Shown here in pieces: positions 33,911-41,546 of a DNA stretch of 64,000 nucleotides; the first letter of the stretch is position 1, and each line of letters opens with the position of its first letter. The notes under the pieces are model-generated. The model was not told the origin of the DNA and did no database searches. It saw nothing but the letters and a program-made list of their open reading frames with translations. Source of the stretch: Rugamonas sp. (GTDB lineage: Bacteria > Pseudomonadota > Gammaproteobacteria > Burkholderiales > Burkholderiaceae_D). Location: contig NZ_JANXMI010000038.1 of NCBI RefSeq assembly GCF_025354735.1, positions 81,112 through 145,111 of the forward strand, given 5' to 3'. Made by a program: the position numbers and the translations under genes.

Positions 33911-34585
33911 TCAAGCGGCAGCGGCTTTTAAATCTTTCAATTTTTTCTTGTAGTGCGCTTCGATAGCCTGGAAATCGGGAATTTTGTAGTGGCGCTCATC
34001 GTTGTCAGCCATCAGACCGTCGACCATCGCATCGCCCTCGCGCAGCCGTAGCCGTCGCTCGTACTCGCGCTCGTTGCCGTGCAGTCGGTCATTGCAGTAT
34101 TTGCATTGGCCCCACACGTTGCGCGGATCGAATTCCAGGTGTTTCGCTGATCCGACTGTGCGCAGGTGGCCGGCATCGTAGTCACCGCCGATGCGGCCGA
34201 TTCGCACCAGGATCGTGTCGCAGGAGCAGCACTGCTTTCCCTCGTCCCGCGTGCGGACGTATAGGTGCATGGCCTTCTTGGCCTTGGCCAGCCACCATTT
34301 ACGCGGTTTGAGCTTTATGAGGCCCACCTGCCGCTCCTTGCGGTCGGTGCGCGCCTTTTCAAGCCGCACCAGCTCTTGGGCGCATTCCGGCCCGCAAGCC
34401 TTGTGCGAGATCGAGCGCGGCGGGAACGCCTTGCGGCAGGCCTTCACCGCGCACTTGCGCATGCGCTGCTTCGGCTCCTTGACGGCCAGCTTCGTGACCT
34501 CACGGGCCTCGATGCGGTCGGCGCGAGCGAACGCAGTGCGCTTCATGGGCGTGATGCCGGGCTTCATGGGGGCGCGGCGCATCAT
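33911..34585 (-). CDS. ninG: NinG-family recombination protein
   Basis: A 224-residue protein matching NinG (Rap) of lambdoid phages: zinc-binding CAVKACRKAF and ISHKACGPECAQELV near the N-terminus, then CCSCDTIL and QCKYCNDRLHGNEREYERRL in the C-terminal part. NinG stimulates recombination by binding branched DNA. The ATG at 34583-34585 overlaps the upstream stop. It sits in the early operon after the PAPS-reductase-like gene. Confidence 0.88.
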   Translation of the reverse strand: MMRRAPMKPGITPMKRTAFARADRIEAREVTKLAVKEPKQRMRKCAVKACRKAFPPRSISHKACGPECAQELVRLEKARTDRKERQVGLIKLKPRKWWLAKAKKAMHLYVRTRDEGKQCCSCDTILVRIGRIGGDYDAGHLRTVGSAKHLEFDPRNVWGQCKYCNDRLHGNEREYERRLRLREGDAMVDGLMADNDERHYKIPDFQAIEAHYKKKLKDLKAAAA

Positions 34586-35661
34586 TCGCAAAGCCCGTAC
34601 GACGAAGCGCATGCAGTCGGCTCATCTAGTGCCGTCAACAGCGAGAACTGCTTTCCGCCGCGCGATGTATTCGCCCATTCGATGACGGCATAGATATCGT
34701 TGGCAGCCGCGTGCGCCGGCGCGTTCTGGACGAACTTGCCGCCATTCTCGGCTGGTATGAACGTCGCACCGCCGCGTTTGCTGGCCGCCAGCACGCGAGC
34801 CTCCCACCCAGATATCCGCGAGATATGCTCAGGGAAGCGCTGCCCAATCTGCTTGAGTTCGGGCTTGTTGGCGTTGATGCACGGCATGCAACCTACCCGC
34901 CCCATACCTTGTGTGTACAGCGGATTGGGCTTGATACCCTTGCTTGCGCAATAGGCGAACACATCCGCAGCCGACCACTCGACAAGCGGCCGGTAAATAT
35001 GCAGGCCGCCGCCGACAGCCTCATATTTCTTGGCGTTGCGGCGGTTTAGCGATTCGTCTCGACGGACGCCTTGCCAGCTAACCACGGAATGCCCTCTCTC
35101 GATCAACCCAAGTTGGTACTCGACGGCCATGTTGCGCTTGAGCTCTTCAGTGCAAAATTGTGCTTTGCGCGATGGGAAGCACCCCTTCCACAAGCACAGA
35201 TCGAGGAATGGATTACCGCTCGGATGCAGCACCGCCAGAGCGCGGCGCTTTGCCTTGTTGGTCCAACGCACGCGCTCGCCGCCGCCGACTTTGATGGTTT
35301 TCTGTATCGGCTTACCCTTCTTGTCGAGTGCGATGTTGCCGCGGCCATCGCGTTTTGGAACTGCCTGGCCGGCCGCGTCGAACACTGGTTGGGTGGCGTA
35401 CTTGCGCCGGGTGCGCTGGTCGCGCGCAATAAATACCCGCTTACTGGCGATCTCATTTTGGAAGTTGGCGCGCAACGTAGCGATGACAACACCGGTGGCC
35501 TGCTCGAGATAGTGCAGGTACTCATACACGGCCTGGTGTTCGTTGCCGGTATCGCAGAAGATGCCGCGCACACGGTCGGTGCCGAAGCGCTCGATTGCCA
35601 GTAACAATGTCGCCGCACTGTCCTTGCCGCCAGAAACGGATACCACGTGAATAATGCTCAT
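34582..35661 (-). CDS. PAPS-reductase-like PP-loop protein
   Basis: A 359-residue protein. The N-terminus carries the PP-loop SGGKDS (residues 10-15) typical of adenosine-phosphosulfate reductases and related ATP pyrophosphatases. A Cys-rich segment, MGRVGCMPCINANKPEL (about 265-280), could bind a metal or cluster. Size and motif order resemble phage and DndC-like proteins rather than the metabolic CysH. The function in phages is unknown; sulfur-based DNA modification is a possibility, with no dnd partners nearby. Confidence 0.82.
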   Translation of the reverse strand: MSIIHVVSVSGGKDSAATLLLAIERFGTDRVRGIFCDTGNEHQAVYEYLHYLEQATGVVIATLRANFQNEIASKRVFIARDQRTRRKYATQPVFDAAGQAVPKRDGRGNIALDKKGKPIQKTIKVGGGERVRWTNKAKRRALAVLHPSGNPFLDLCLWKGCFPSRKAQFCTEELKRNMAVEYQLGLIERGHSVVSWQGVRRDESLNRRNAKKYEAVGGGLHIYRPLVEWSAADVFAYCASKGIKPNPLYTQGMGRVGCMPCINANKPELKQIGQRFPEHISRISGWEARVLAASKRGGATFIPAENGGKFVQNAPAHAAANDIYAVIEWANTSRGGKQFSLLTALDEPTACASSYGLCE

Positions 35662-36134
35662 GGCTGCCCCCCACTCGCCAGCGCCGGACCAAACAACGCC
35701 TCAAACAGCGGATCGCGCGCCGGCACGATGCGCGCCAGACGCACTGCATAATGCGTGTCGTCGCCAATGATGTGAACGCTGCGCCCCGGCACGCTCGGCG
35801 GCGCGGGCTTGACCGGCTTGTACTGCTTGCGCGTCGGCGCCCGCGATGGCTGGTCGATCTCGGCCAGTAGCGCGGCGATCTTCGCCTCGTCGAGCGTCAG
35901 CTTATAGATGACCTTGCCCAGGTACGTCGCCGTGCTGTCGATATGGCGCGCGACCTCGATGATGCGGTCTTCGCGCAATTCGCGGACGTACTTGCGCGCG
36001 CCGGATGGTGAGAATTTCAGAAGGTCGCAGATATCAGCAGCCTCCATCTGGCGCGCGCCGAATGCGTCGATCAAGCAGCGCAGGTTTTCGAGGCGACGGC
36101 GGGTGTTGAGCGTGTCGCGGGTTCTAGGCGTCAT
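35658..36134 (-). CDS. Winged-helix/HTH early protein
   Basis: A 158-residue protein. Residues 15-65 hold a helix-turn-helix, MEAADICDLLKFSPSGARKYVRELREDRII, of the winged type. The rest is linker plus a C-terminal segment of unknown fold. It overlaps both neighbours by ATGA. Probably a DNA-binding regulator of the early operon. Confidence 0.68.
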   Translation of the reverse strand: MTPRTRDTLNTRRRLENLRCLIDAFGARQMEAADICDLLKFSPSGARKYVRELREDRIIEVARHIDSTATYLGKVIYKLTLDEAKIAALLAEIDQPSRAPTRKQYKPVKPAPPSVPGRSVHIIGDDTHYAVRLARIVPARDPLFEALFGPALASGGQP

Positions 36135-36472
36135 GGCTGCGCCCCGCTATCGACAACTTCCAATCCTAGCGCCGCCGCAATGTGATGCTCCAGGGTTGCG
36201 CCACGCGATTTCTGCCATCCTGGCAGCATGAAGATACGGTCGCAAGTCATCAATTGCGTGATGTCCTTGCGCATGCAGGTTTGCCAGTGTGCAGCCATCT
36301 GCGCAACATCCATCTGTGCGCAGGCGGCCAGTTCGTCGGCGCCGCCGTTGATTTCGGCTGGATTGATGACCTCGTGGCCGGCAGCGCGTTGTCCGGCGGC
36401 CGCTGCGTGGAAGGCGGGGAAATTGAGGTCGATGTGGCCGGTCATTGGGCCGGCGATGTAGGTGCGCGTCAC
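36131..36472 (-). CDS. DUF4406 protein (nucleoside deoxyribosyltransferase-like)
   Basis: A 113-residue protein with the opening TYIAGPMTGHIDLNFPAF, then INPAEINGG and DRIFMLPGWQKSRGATLEHHIAAALGLE, the DUF4406 signature. The family has the nucleoside 2-deoxyribosyltransferase fold, which may act on nucleotides or salvage bases in the infected cell. ATGA overlaps at both ends place it firmly in the operon. Confidence 0.85.
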   Translation of the reverse strand: MTRTYIAGPMTGHIDLNFPAFHAAAAGQRAAGHEVINPAEINGGADELAACAQMDVAQMAAHWQTCMRKDITQLMTCDRIFMLPGWQKSRGATLEHHIAAALGLEVVDSGAQP

Positions 36473-37530
36473 GATTCATCCTCCATCGCGCGACGCACGC
36501 CCGGAGCATCTAGGCCGGCCATCTTGCAACCGTCTTTAGTGGCGTGGAAGTAGGACTGCTTGTCGCTCTCATGGCCGGCGGACATGAAGCCGGCGGCAAC
36601 AAGGCGGCGCATTGCCAACTCGACCGCCCCGCCGCGCCCAGCGCAGAAGTAGTTGCGCAGTCCCCAAGTACGTTTTGGACGATGCTGAACGGCGCCCACG
36701 GCGTGCCTGAGCTTGTCGAGGTCGCCCAGCTCCAGCGTCGCCACGCGGTCGGCCAGCTGGCAGGCGACGCATTTACCATGTATAACGTCAGTCATAAATT
36801 GATACGTCTTTACGCTGTTTTCAGAGCCGCTACCGGCGCGCTGGGCGATGGCGCGCATCACTTCGCGCACAACCATCGTAGCGTTATCACCGGTCTGGTC
36901 GTCCGCGAAACCTTGGATCATTTCGTGGACGGCCGGCAGGTCGCAAACGCGCTGTGCTTCCCGCCACTCGCCATCGCGCTTCTGGTCAGGAAAGCGCGCA
37001 GCATCCTCGACGTCGGCACGATCCAGCGCAGCATTAATATCCTGCTGGGCCGCTGGCTGTACTGGCGCCGCCAGGAATGCGATTTTCCGGATGCGCTGGA
37101 CCGCATCAAGCAAGACGTCAAGACCCTCTACATTGGCGAAGGAGATCACGGCCAGCGTCTCGTCTGGTTTGGCGCATCGGTTCAACACTTGCGTGACACC
37201 CATGCCGAGGCCGTCCCGACCTATCCACAGGCCAGGCAATCGTTTATCGTGAACACAGTCGCCGAGGCGCACTTGGCCATGACCAAGGTGGATGATGGTG
37301 AACGGTGAGACGGTTCCATCTGGTGGATAAACGACGGCGCCAGTCAAGCGCAATGCGGCGTTCTCAGCCTCCAAATCAGCTACGCGCGCCGCCAGCGCAG
37401 CATTCGATGTGGCCCTGGCCTGCGGATAGGACCAGGCTTCGCCGGCGCGCTCCATGACAGCCTCTTTTTCATCCGGCTGAAGCGCAGCAATGCCGATCTG
37501 TGCGACGCCGATATGATGATGTGATAGCAT
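36469..37530 (-). CDS. Hypothetical early phage protein
   Basis: A 353-residue protein (MLSHHHIGVAQIGIAALQPDEKEAVMERAGEAW...). There is a short coiled coil near residues 35-58. A CVACQLADRVATLEL segment and a Cys-rich, Gly-containing middle follow. The end, HESDKQSYFHATKDGCKMAG, looks like a separate small module. GAGGA precedes ATG 37528-37530. No family is recognised, and it may combine several small domains. Confidence 0.65.
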   Translation of the reverse strand: MLSHHHIGVAQIGIAALQPDEKEAVMERAGEAWSYPQARATSNAALAARVADLEAENAALRLTGAVVYPPDGTVSPFTIIHLGHGQVRLGDCVHDKRLPGLWIGRDGLGMGVTQVLNRCAKPDETLAVISFANVEGLDVLLDAVQRIRKIAFLAAPVQPAAQQDINAALDRADVEDAARFPDQKRDGEWREAQRVCDLPAVHEMIQGFADDQTGDNATMVVREVMRAIAQRAGSGSENSVKTYQFMTDVIHGKCVACQLADRVATLELGDLDKLRHAVGAVQHRPKRTWGLRNYFCAGRGGAVELAMRRLVAAGFMSAGHESDKQSYFHATKDGCKMAGLDAPGVRRAMEDES

Positions 37531-37560
37531 AGATTCCTCTGTTCTGCGTTTTTGGGAAGC

Positions 37561-37592
37561 CCGGCTGCAACCGGGCTTTTTCTTTGGCGCCA
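37561..37592 (+). terminator. Intrinsic terminator shape, plus strand
   Basis: AAGCCCGG, six-base loop, CCGGGCTT then TTTCTTT on the plus strand. It lies between two minus-strand genes and no plus gene ends here. The minus strand lacks a T-run after the stem, so its use is uncertain. Confidence 0.5.
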
Positions 37593-37622
37593 CGATGCAC
37601 GCATTTTTAAATTGCTGAAGTA

Positions 37623-38249
37623 TTAAATTGGGAATCTGCGGAAGGCGCGGCCGGCGCCGACAAACGACTTGCGGAAGTAGTCCTGGGTGCCATCGCCGAA
37701 GTTCTGGCACCATGCGCTGGCCGAATCGTCGGCGCGCTGCGTGCTCGACCAGTGCCAATCATCAGGAAACGCATCAGCGCCGCCCTCGCGAAAATTTTCC
37801 GCGATGGTCTGCAACGGGAAGTCTTTGGTATATGCCTCGCCGACCGGCAGGCTGCTAGGGTTGATACCGTTGTCGCGGTCGTCCCAGTTCTTGCGCGCGG
37901 TCGGCTTGAACGCGCAGTACTGCATGTCCTGCTCATCTTTCGCCGGAAGGCCCCAGTCATCGAATCCGCCGATACGCAGGGCCAGCGCATCCTGCGCCAG
38001 CTTGCTGCCGGCCGCGGCCATGGCCACGGTGTTCGCCAGGCCGTCGCAACGGCTGGAGGCGCCGGCAACCTTCGCCATCGAGTCGTTCCATGTGCCACGC
38101 AGCGCGCCCTCGACGCCGGCCGTAATCAGCGCAAAGCGCTGGCCATTGATCTGGTAGATGCCAGTGAAGAAGCCGCCGCCCAGCGGCGTGCCGATCGGTG
38201 GCGGAGTGAAGGTGTTAGCGGATGGCGCAGCTGCGAGTACTTGGTTCAT
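37623..38249 (-). CDS. DUF1566/Lcl-type C-type-lectin-fold protein
   Basis: A 208-residue protein whose C-terminal half shows the DUF1566 pattern: WHWSSTQRADDSASAWCQNFGDG and a final GAGRAFRRFPI, where homologues have YWSST...AW...VRAVRRF. This is the C-type-lectin/FGE-like fold that also serves as the variable protein of diversity-generating retroelements. No reverse transcriptase or template repeat is in the window. GGAG is six bases from ATG 38247-38249. It lies in the early operon, so a structural role is unlikely. Confidence 0.75.
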   Translation of the reverse strand: MNQVLAAAPSANTFTPPPIGTPLGGGFFTGIYQINGQRFALITAGVEGALRGTWNDSMAKVAGASSRCDGLANTVAMAAAGSKLAQDALALRIGGFDDWGLPAKDEQDMQYCAFKPTARKNWDDRDNGINPSSLPVGEAYTKDFPLQTIAENFREGGADAFPDDWHWSSTQRADDSASAWCQNFGDGTQDYFRKSFVGAGRAFRRFPI

Positions 38250-38273
38250 GTGAGACTCCATTCAAAGTCGAAA

Positions 38274-38426
38274 TTAGGACTGCTCGGATTGGTGCTGCTC
38301 GATCTGGCGCTCGGCCAGCATCGCTTCGTAGTGCTGCCGCGTGCGGACATGGCCGGGGTCGACCTGCAGCGCGCGGTCGATCTGCTGTTGCAGGCGGTCG
38401 CGGTCGATTTGTTCTTGTGGGGTCAA
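38274..38426 (-). CDS. Small coiled-coil protein with TTG start
   Basis: A 50-residue frame beginning at TTG 38424-38426, overlapping the upstream stop as TTGA. The sequence TPQEQIDRDRLQQQIDRALQ.. is a charged coiled coil and is plainly protein-like. No family is recognised. The non-ATG start lowers confidence. Confidence 0.5.
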   Translation of the reverse strand: MTPQEQIDRDRLQQQIDRALQVDPGHVRTRQHYEAMLAERQIEQHQSEQS

Positions 38427-38665
38427 GAGGCAACTCCCGCGGCCAATGCGCGGATGTCGTGGATCGGCATGTCGAACGCATCATGGATGCGCAGGATCAT
38501 TGAGGCGCCGAGCCTGAGAATGCCGCTGCGCAGCTTGGAAATGACCGGCGGCATGACTTCGAGATCACGCGAGAGCGCAGCATCGTTTTTCAGGTCGCCG
38601 AGCTGCAAGAGCTTGTCGAGCAGCGCGTTGACGCCGACGGTGGTGAATGTTGGTGGTTTGGTCAT
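38423..38665 (-). CDS. Helix-turn-helix regulator
   Basis: An 80-residue protein with a Cro/CI-type HTH: ALLDKLLQLGDLKNDAALSRDLEVMPPVISKLRSG, followed by a helix with ASMILRIHDAFDMPIHDIRAL. Starts at ATG 38663-38665 with ATGA overlap. It is a third DNA-binding candidate in this operon besides the Cro-like gene and the winged-helix gene. Confidence 0.8.
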   Translation of the reverse strand: MTKPPTFTTVGVNALLDKLLQLGDLKNDAALSRDLEVMPPVISKLRSGILRLGASMILRIHDAFDMPIHDIRALAAGVAS

Positions 38666-39252
38666 ACCGTCACCTCGACGGCGCCTTGGAACGCAGCCTG
38701 CATCGTTGCAAGCCATTCCGCCGACCAAACCAGTGCCAGCGCTGAAAATTGCGATGTCTCTGGCGTATCGCCTTTGCGAATACCCATGAAAAACCGTTCG
38801 GCCGGGCGGCTACTGTTTGGCTTTAAGCTGCCAAGCGCATGGACATCAGCACCGCGAGCGCGACCGAGCGTGCCAACCAGGCAGGAGCAATCGCCGTGAT
38901 ATGTCGAGCCGTCCACATTACCTGCCTTCAGCGCTTCGATCAGTGCCGGGACTTCGCGCGGTGCTGACGACAGCACGGCCCAGATATCGTCGCGAACCAG
39001 CAGGAGATTCGCGCCGCTCAGGTCGCTGCCGCTCAGGTCGCTGCCGCTCAGGTCGCTGCCGCTCAGGTCGCTGCCGCGCAGGTTGCTGCCGCTCAGGTCG
39101 CTGCCGCTCAGGTTGCTGCCGCGCAGGTTGCTGTCGCGCAGGTCGCTGTCGGTCGCGCGTGCCGCGCTGACAGTGATAGCCATCGAATTGTCTGCAACGT
39201 CATGCGAAAAAATGACGTTTCCACTCCAGCGATTTTTGATCTCGATTTTCAT
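38662..39252 (-). CDS. Pentapeptide-repeat protein
   Basis: A 196-residue protein. Residues about 30-82 are twelve or so pentapeptides of the type (D/N)LSGS, coded by almost exact 15-bp tandem repeats (about 39010-39165). Such repeats fold into a right-handed beta helix that can mimic DNA. The C-terminal 115 residues are a separate alpha/beta domain with several Cys (GDCSCL). Possible roles include inhibition of a DNA-binding host protein. The uniform DNA repeats suggest recent expansion. Confidence 0.82.
   Translation of the reverse strand: MKIEIKNRWSGNVIFSHDVADNSMAITVSAARATDSDLRDSNLRGSNLSGSDLSGSNLRGSDLSGSDLSGSDLSGSDLSGANLLLVRDDIWAVLSSAPREVPALIEALKAGNVDGSTYHGDCSCLVGTLGRARGADVHALGSLKPNSSRPAERFFMGIRKGDTPETSQFSALALVWSAEWLATMQAAFQGAVEVTV
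39010..39165. repeat. 15-bp tandem repeats in the pentapeptide gene
   Basis: Units of GCTCAGGTCGCTGCC and close variants (GCGCAGGTTGCTGCC) recur about ten times without interruption. They stay in frame with the pentapeptides. Copy number can change by slippage. Confidence 0.85.
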
Positions 39253-39331
39253 TTTCAGGCCCTAGTGTTTTCGGTTAAAACTGTCGCGCGGATCGGTGCG
39301 CGACTGCCCGGTTATTTGTTGGCCGGCGCCG

Positions 39332-39514
39332 TCATGGCGGCAAGCCTCTTACTGCCTTTTCCAAATTCTTCCCGCTCTCGTATTCATCGAGCGCGGCCAG
39401 GCTCTTTTCTTGCGGTGTGCGAGCGCGCCGTCGACGATCTCTGGCGCCGACGTGCGCCTTGGCGTAGTGCACAACCTGGGCTTCCTTTGTGCCCTGCCCT
39501 GTCTTTTCCTGCAT
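39332..39514 (-). CDS. Small charged protein
   Basis: A 60-residue Lys/Arg/Ala/Gln-rich protein (MQEKTGQGTKEAQ...) with AAGGAGAGGCG just before the ATG, a near-perfect ribosome site. The sequence is protein-like and probably disordered with a helical end. No family is recognised. Confidence 0.6.
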   Translation of the reverse strand: MQEKTGQGTKEAQVVHYAKAHVGARDRRRRARTPQEKSLAALDEYESGKNLEKAVRGLPP

Positions 39515-39563
39515 CGCCTCTCCTTATCGATTTATTGGTATTTCGCTGAGCAACCGGAAGCCC

Positions 39564-39869
39564 TTAAAGCAAGCGCTTCGGCGTTCGAGAACCGAAGGCA
39601 TTCCGGCCCGGCAGGTTCACGCGGCGGGCGCGCTGGCAGATGCCGCTGACGCCATGCGAGGCACGACTGGACACCGGCGCATCCCGGCAAGGTAGGGATT
39701 CCACTTTCGGATCGCCGGCCGTACCATTGAACTCAATGAAGTGCAGCATCGAGAAGCGGGCGAAGACGGACCGGGCAAGGCCGGCGGCGAGACAGTGGGC
39801 TTCGATGCGGGATTTCTCGGCATCGCTGAGGGGGACTTCTAAGCAGTTGTGGCGGGTGTTCGTTTTCAT
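39564..39869 (-). CDS. Hypothetical early protein
   Basis: A 101-residue protein. MKTNTRHNCLEVPLSDAEKSRIEAHCLAAGLARSVFARFSM resembles a ribbon-helix-helix opening; the C-terminal half is Arg/Pro-rich. AGGAG precedes the ATG. It might be a small repressor, but the family is not certain. Confidence 0.55.
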   Translation of the reverse strand: MKTNTRHNCLEVPLSDAEKSRIEAHCLAAGLARSVFARFSMLHFIEFNGTAGDPKVESLPCRDAPVSSRASHGVSGICQRARRVNLPGRNAFGSRTPKRLL

Positions 39870-40007
39870 GCTGTGGCTCCTGTGGTTCGGACTACTAGGA
39901 TGGGAATCGGAAGGTGCTTTGGTGCGGTGCTACGGTAAAAATCTGGCGGGAGATTCCAGCGTGTTAAATTGCTAATTCCACTCAACAACATTACGAAGGA
40001 ATCGCCC

Positions 40008-40220
40008 ATGGACTCGAAAATCAATTCCAATAAAATAGAAATCGAATCTTTTACTTCCGAACAACACGTTCGATTTGAGGTTGAAGCGATAACAGGAAAT
40101 CGGACAGAGCTCGTATCTGTGAATGTGAGAGTTCCCACGGTACCGACACAGACCATGATGGAAATCCACCTGGCTGCGATTCAGAGGGCGGTCGAGATAC
40201 TTCGATCAACGTACTCGTGA
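40008..40220 (+). CDS. Small plus-strand protein antisense to the early operon
   Basis: A 70-residue protein (MDSKINSNKIEIESFTSEQHVRFEVEAI...) with AAGGA eight bases before the ATG, and AT-richer than its neighbours. It overlaps 170 bases of the minus-strand gene at 40051-40506. Both frames look protein-like, so one or both may be real. Low GC suggests a moron. No family is recognised. Confidence 0.55.
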   Translation: MDSKINSNKIEIESFTSEQHVRFEVEAITGNRTELVSVNVRVPTVPTQTMMEIHLAAIQRAVEILRSTYS

Positions 40221-40506
40221 GGCCAATCAATTTTTTTGACGCAGTGCGCACGGTCATTTTCTCGAAAGCGATGCGCTTATCGGCGTTGCCCTGACCGCTC
40301 GAACCATCTGCGCCAACAGCATCCTGGCCTGTGGCAGTCGTCGCCGCGATCCGTGCTGCTCGAAGAGATTGAATCGCCTCACTCGCGGCTATCATCGCGT
40401 TGGCAAAAGGCTGGATCAATTCGGCTGAACGCATCACATCGCTACCCGCGAAGACTGTGTTGGCGAATGTTTTCAGGGCTTCGATAGCGTGAGTGTCCGA
40501 GTTCAT
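40051..40506 (-). CDS. Hypothetical protein downstream of the Cro-like gene
   Basis: A 151-residue protein starting at ATG 40504-40506, ATGA-overlapped with the Cro-like gene. The first 60 residues are helical and Ala-rich (MNSDTHAIEALKTFANTVFAG...). The C-terminus overlaps the plus-strand gene at 40008-40220. No family is recognised. Confidence 0.55.
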   Translation of the reverse strand: MNSDTHAIEALKTFANTVFAGSDVMRSAELIQPFANAMIAASEAIQSLRAARIAATTATGQDAVGADGSSGQGNADKRIAFEKMTVRTASKKLIGLTSTLIEVSRPPSESQPGGFPSWSVSVPWELSHSQIRALSDFLLSLQPQIERVVRK

Positions 40507-40745
40507 ACGCCCTCCCCGACAGCAGATTTGTCCGTGGTGGCGGGGGTGGGGGCGGGGGAAGATGGGGATTCCAACGCAGCGAACACTTCGGGCCGAGCCA
40601 AGCGCAGGTACTTGATCTGCGCCTTTGGGATACCTTTGTGGCGCCATTCAGAGACCGATGGCGGCTGTATGTCGCACATGCGCGCGACCTCCGACGTTCC
40701 ACCCAGAGCGTCAATAACTTTGTCAGGCGAGAGGTTTTTATCCAT
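40503..40745 (-). CDS. Cro/YdaS-like regulator, first gene of the leftward early operon
   Basis: An 80-residue DNA-binding protein. DKVIDALGGTSEVARMCDIQPPSVSEWRHKGIPK is a YdaS/Cro-type HTH; the C-terminal third is a Pro/Ala tail. It is divergent from cI and separated from it by four TTAGG-type operators. Predicted to be the Cro counterpart. A promoter with TTGCCT (40775-40780) and TAAAAT (40751-40756) would start transcription about at the ATG, so its mRNA may be leaderless. Confidence 0.88.
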   Translation of the reverse strand: MDKNLSPDKVIDALGGTSEVARMCDIQPPSVSEWRHKGIPKAQIKYLRLARPEVFAALESPSSPAPTPATTDKSAVGEGV

Positions 40746-40750
40746 GCCGT

Positions 40751-40826
40751 ATTTTAGGCATGCCTAAAGTGTTTAGGCAAGCACAATTTAGGCATGCCGC
40801 AATTTAATTTTGTTAGGCTTACCTAA
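40751..40826. promoter_or_regulatory. cI/cro operator region with divergent promoters
   Basis: Sites based on TTAGGCNNNCCTAA occur at 40754-40767 (perfect TTAGGCATGCCTAA), 40773-40786 (half-site type), 40788-40801 and 40813-40826. The first lies next to the -10 (TAAAAT, 40751-40756) of the minus-strand cro promoter, the second over its -35 (TTGCCT, 40775-40780). The last one overlaps the cI start codon. CI and Cro are the expected ligands. The plus-strand cI promoter has no clear -35, as for activator-dependent PRM promoters. Confidence 0.8.
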
Positions 40827-41524
40827 TGACATGGCACAAACGACTAACGCACGCGCGCGAGACGCGCGGCATAAAAAAATCTCATTTCGCGACGATGGTG
40901 GGAGTCAAGCCGTCCAGCGTGACCGATTGGGAAAACGGCGACACCAAGATGCTGGCCGGAGAAAATTTAATGCGAGTGTGCGAAACGCTAAGAATTGCTC
41001 CGACCTGGCTACTTGAAGGTCTTGGAGATATGGACGCGCTGACAGGGGTGGAGGATGGGATTGCTCTTGGAGCTATGCCTGTTGTAATCGCTGACGATTC
41101 GAGTGAATTCTATCAGATTGCGAAAGTCCAACTTAGTCTTCGTGCGGGCATCACCGGCTTCAAAACGGAACCGGATCGACGTGACGGCGGAACGCGCGGC
41201 GTGGCGCGTAGTTGGGTGGATCGCAATGGTTTTGATCCGGCACGCCTGTTAGCTATTGAAGTTACTGGCGACAGTATGGAGCCGCGACTCTACCAAGGCG
41301 ATCTAGTCATCATCAACACCGCCGACACTATGAAAAAGGACGGCGAGGTATTCGCGTTCAACTATGATGGTGAGGCAGTCGTAAAGCGATTGGTGAAGGA
41401 GCGTGGCGAGTGGTGGCTTTTCTCTGACAATGCCGATCAATCGCGCCATCGACCGAAGAGCTGCCGTGAAAATGAGTGCATCATAATTGGTCGAGTAGTA
41501 AAAAAAGAGAGTGATCGCATTTAA
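40826..41524 (+). CDS. cI: CI-type repressor, S24 self-cleaving
   Basis: A 232-residue repressor. The N-terminal HTH domain (about residues 1-65) includes SHFATMVGVKPSSVTDWENG. The S24 peptidase domain follows, with Ser150 in TGDSMEP and Lys187 in VVKRLV as catalytic dyad. Ala107-Gly108 (LRAGIT) is the likely cleavage site used on RecA activation. It keeps the prophage silent by binding the 40754-40826 operators. There is no SD before the ATG, so translation may be leaderless as for lambda cI. Confidence 0.93.
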   Translation: MTWHKRLTHARETRGIKKSHFATMVGVKPSSVTDWENGDTKMLAGENLMRVCETLRIAPTWLLEGLGDMDALTGVEDGIALGAMPVVIADDSSEFYQIAKVQLSLRAGITGFKTEPDRRDGGTRGVARSWVDRNGFDPARLLAIEVTGDSMEPRLYQGDLVIINTADTMKKDGEVFAFNYDGEAVVKRLVKERGEWWLFSDNADQSRHRPKSCRENECIIIGRVVKKESDRI

Positions 41525-41546
41525 CAAACCTGAATAGTAAAAGAAT

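Noticed and set aside
36544..37308. 254-residue plus-strand ORF
   Set aside because: Antisense to the ATGA-coupled minus-strand early gene at 36469-37530, with no ribosome site.
37623..38249. Diversity-generating retroelement
   Set aside because: Fold of the protein fits, but no reverse transcriptase, template repeat or adenine-mutated copy is in the window.
39010..39165. CRISPR array
   Set aside because: Repeats are 15 bp, contiguous, without spacers, and in frame with pentapeptides.
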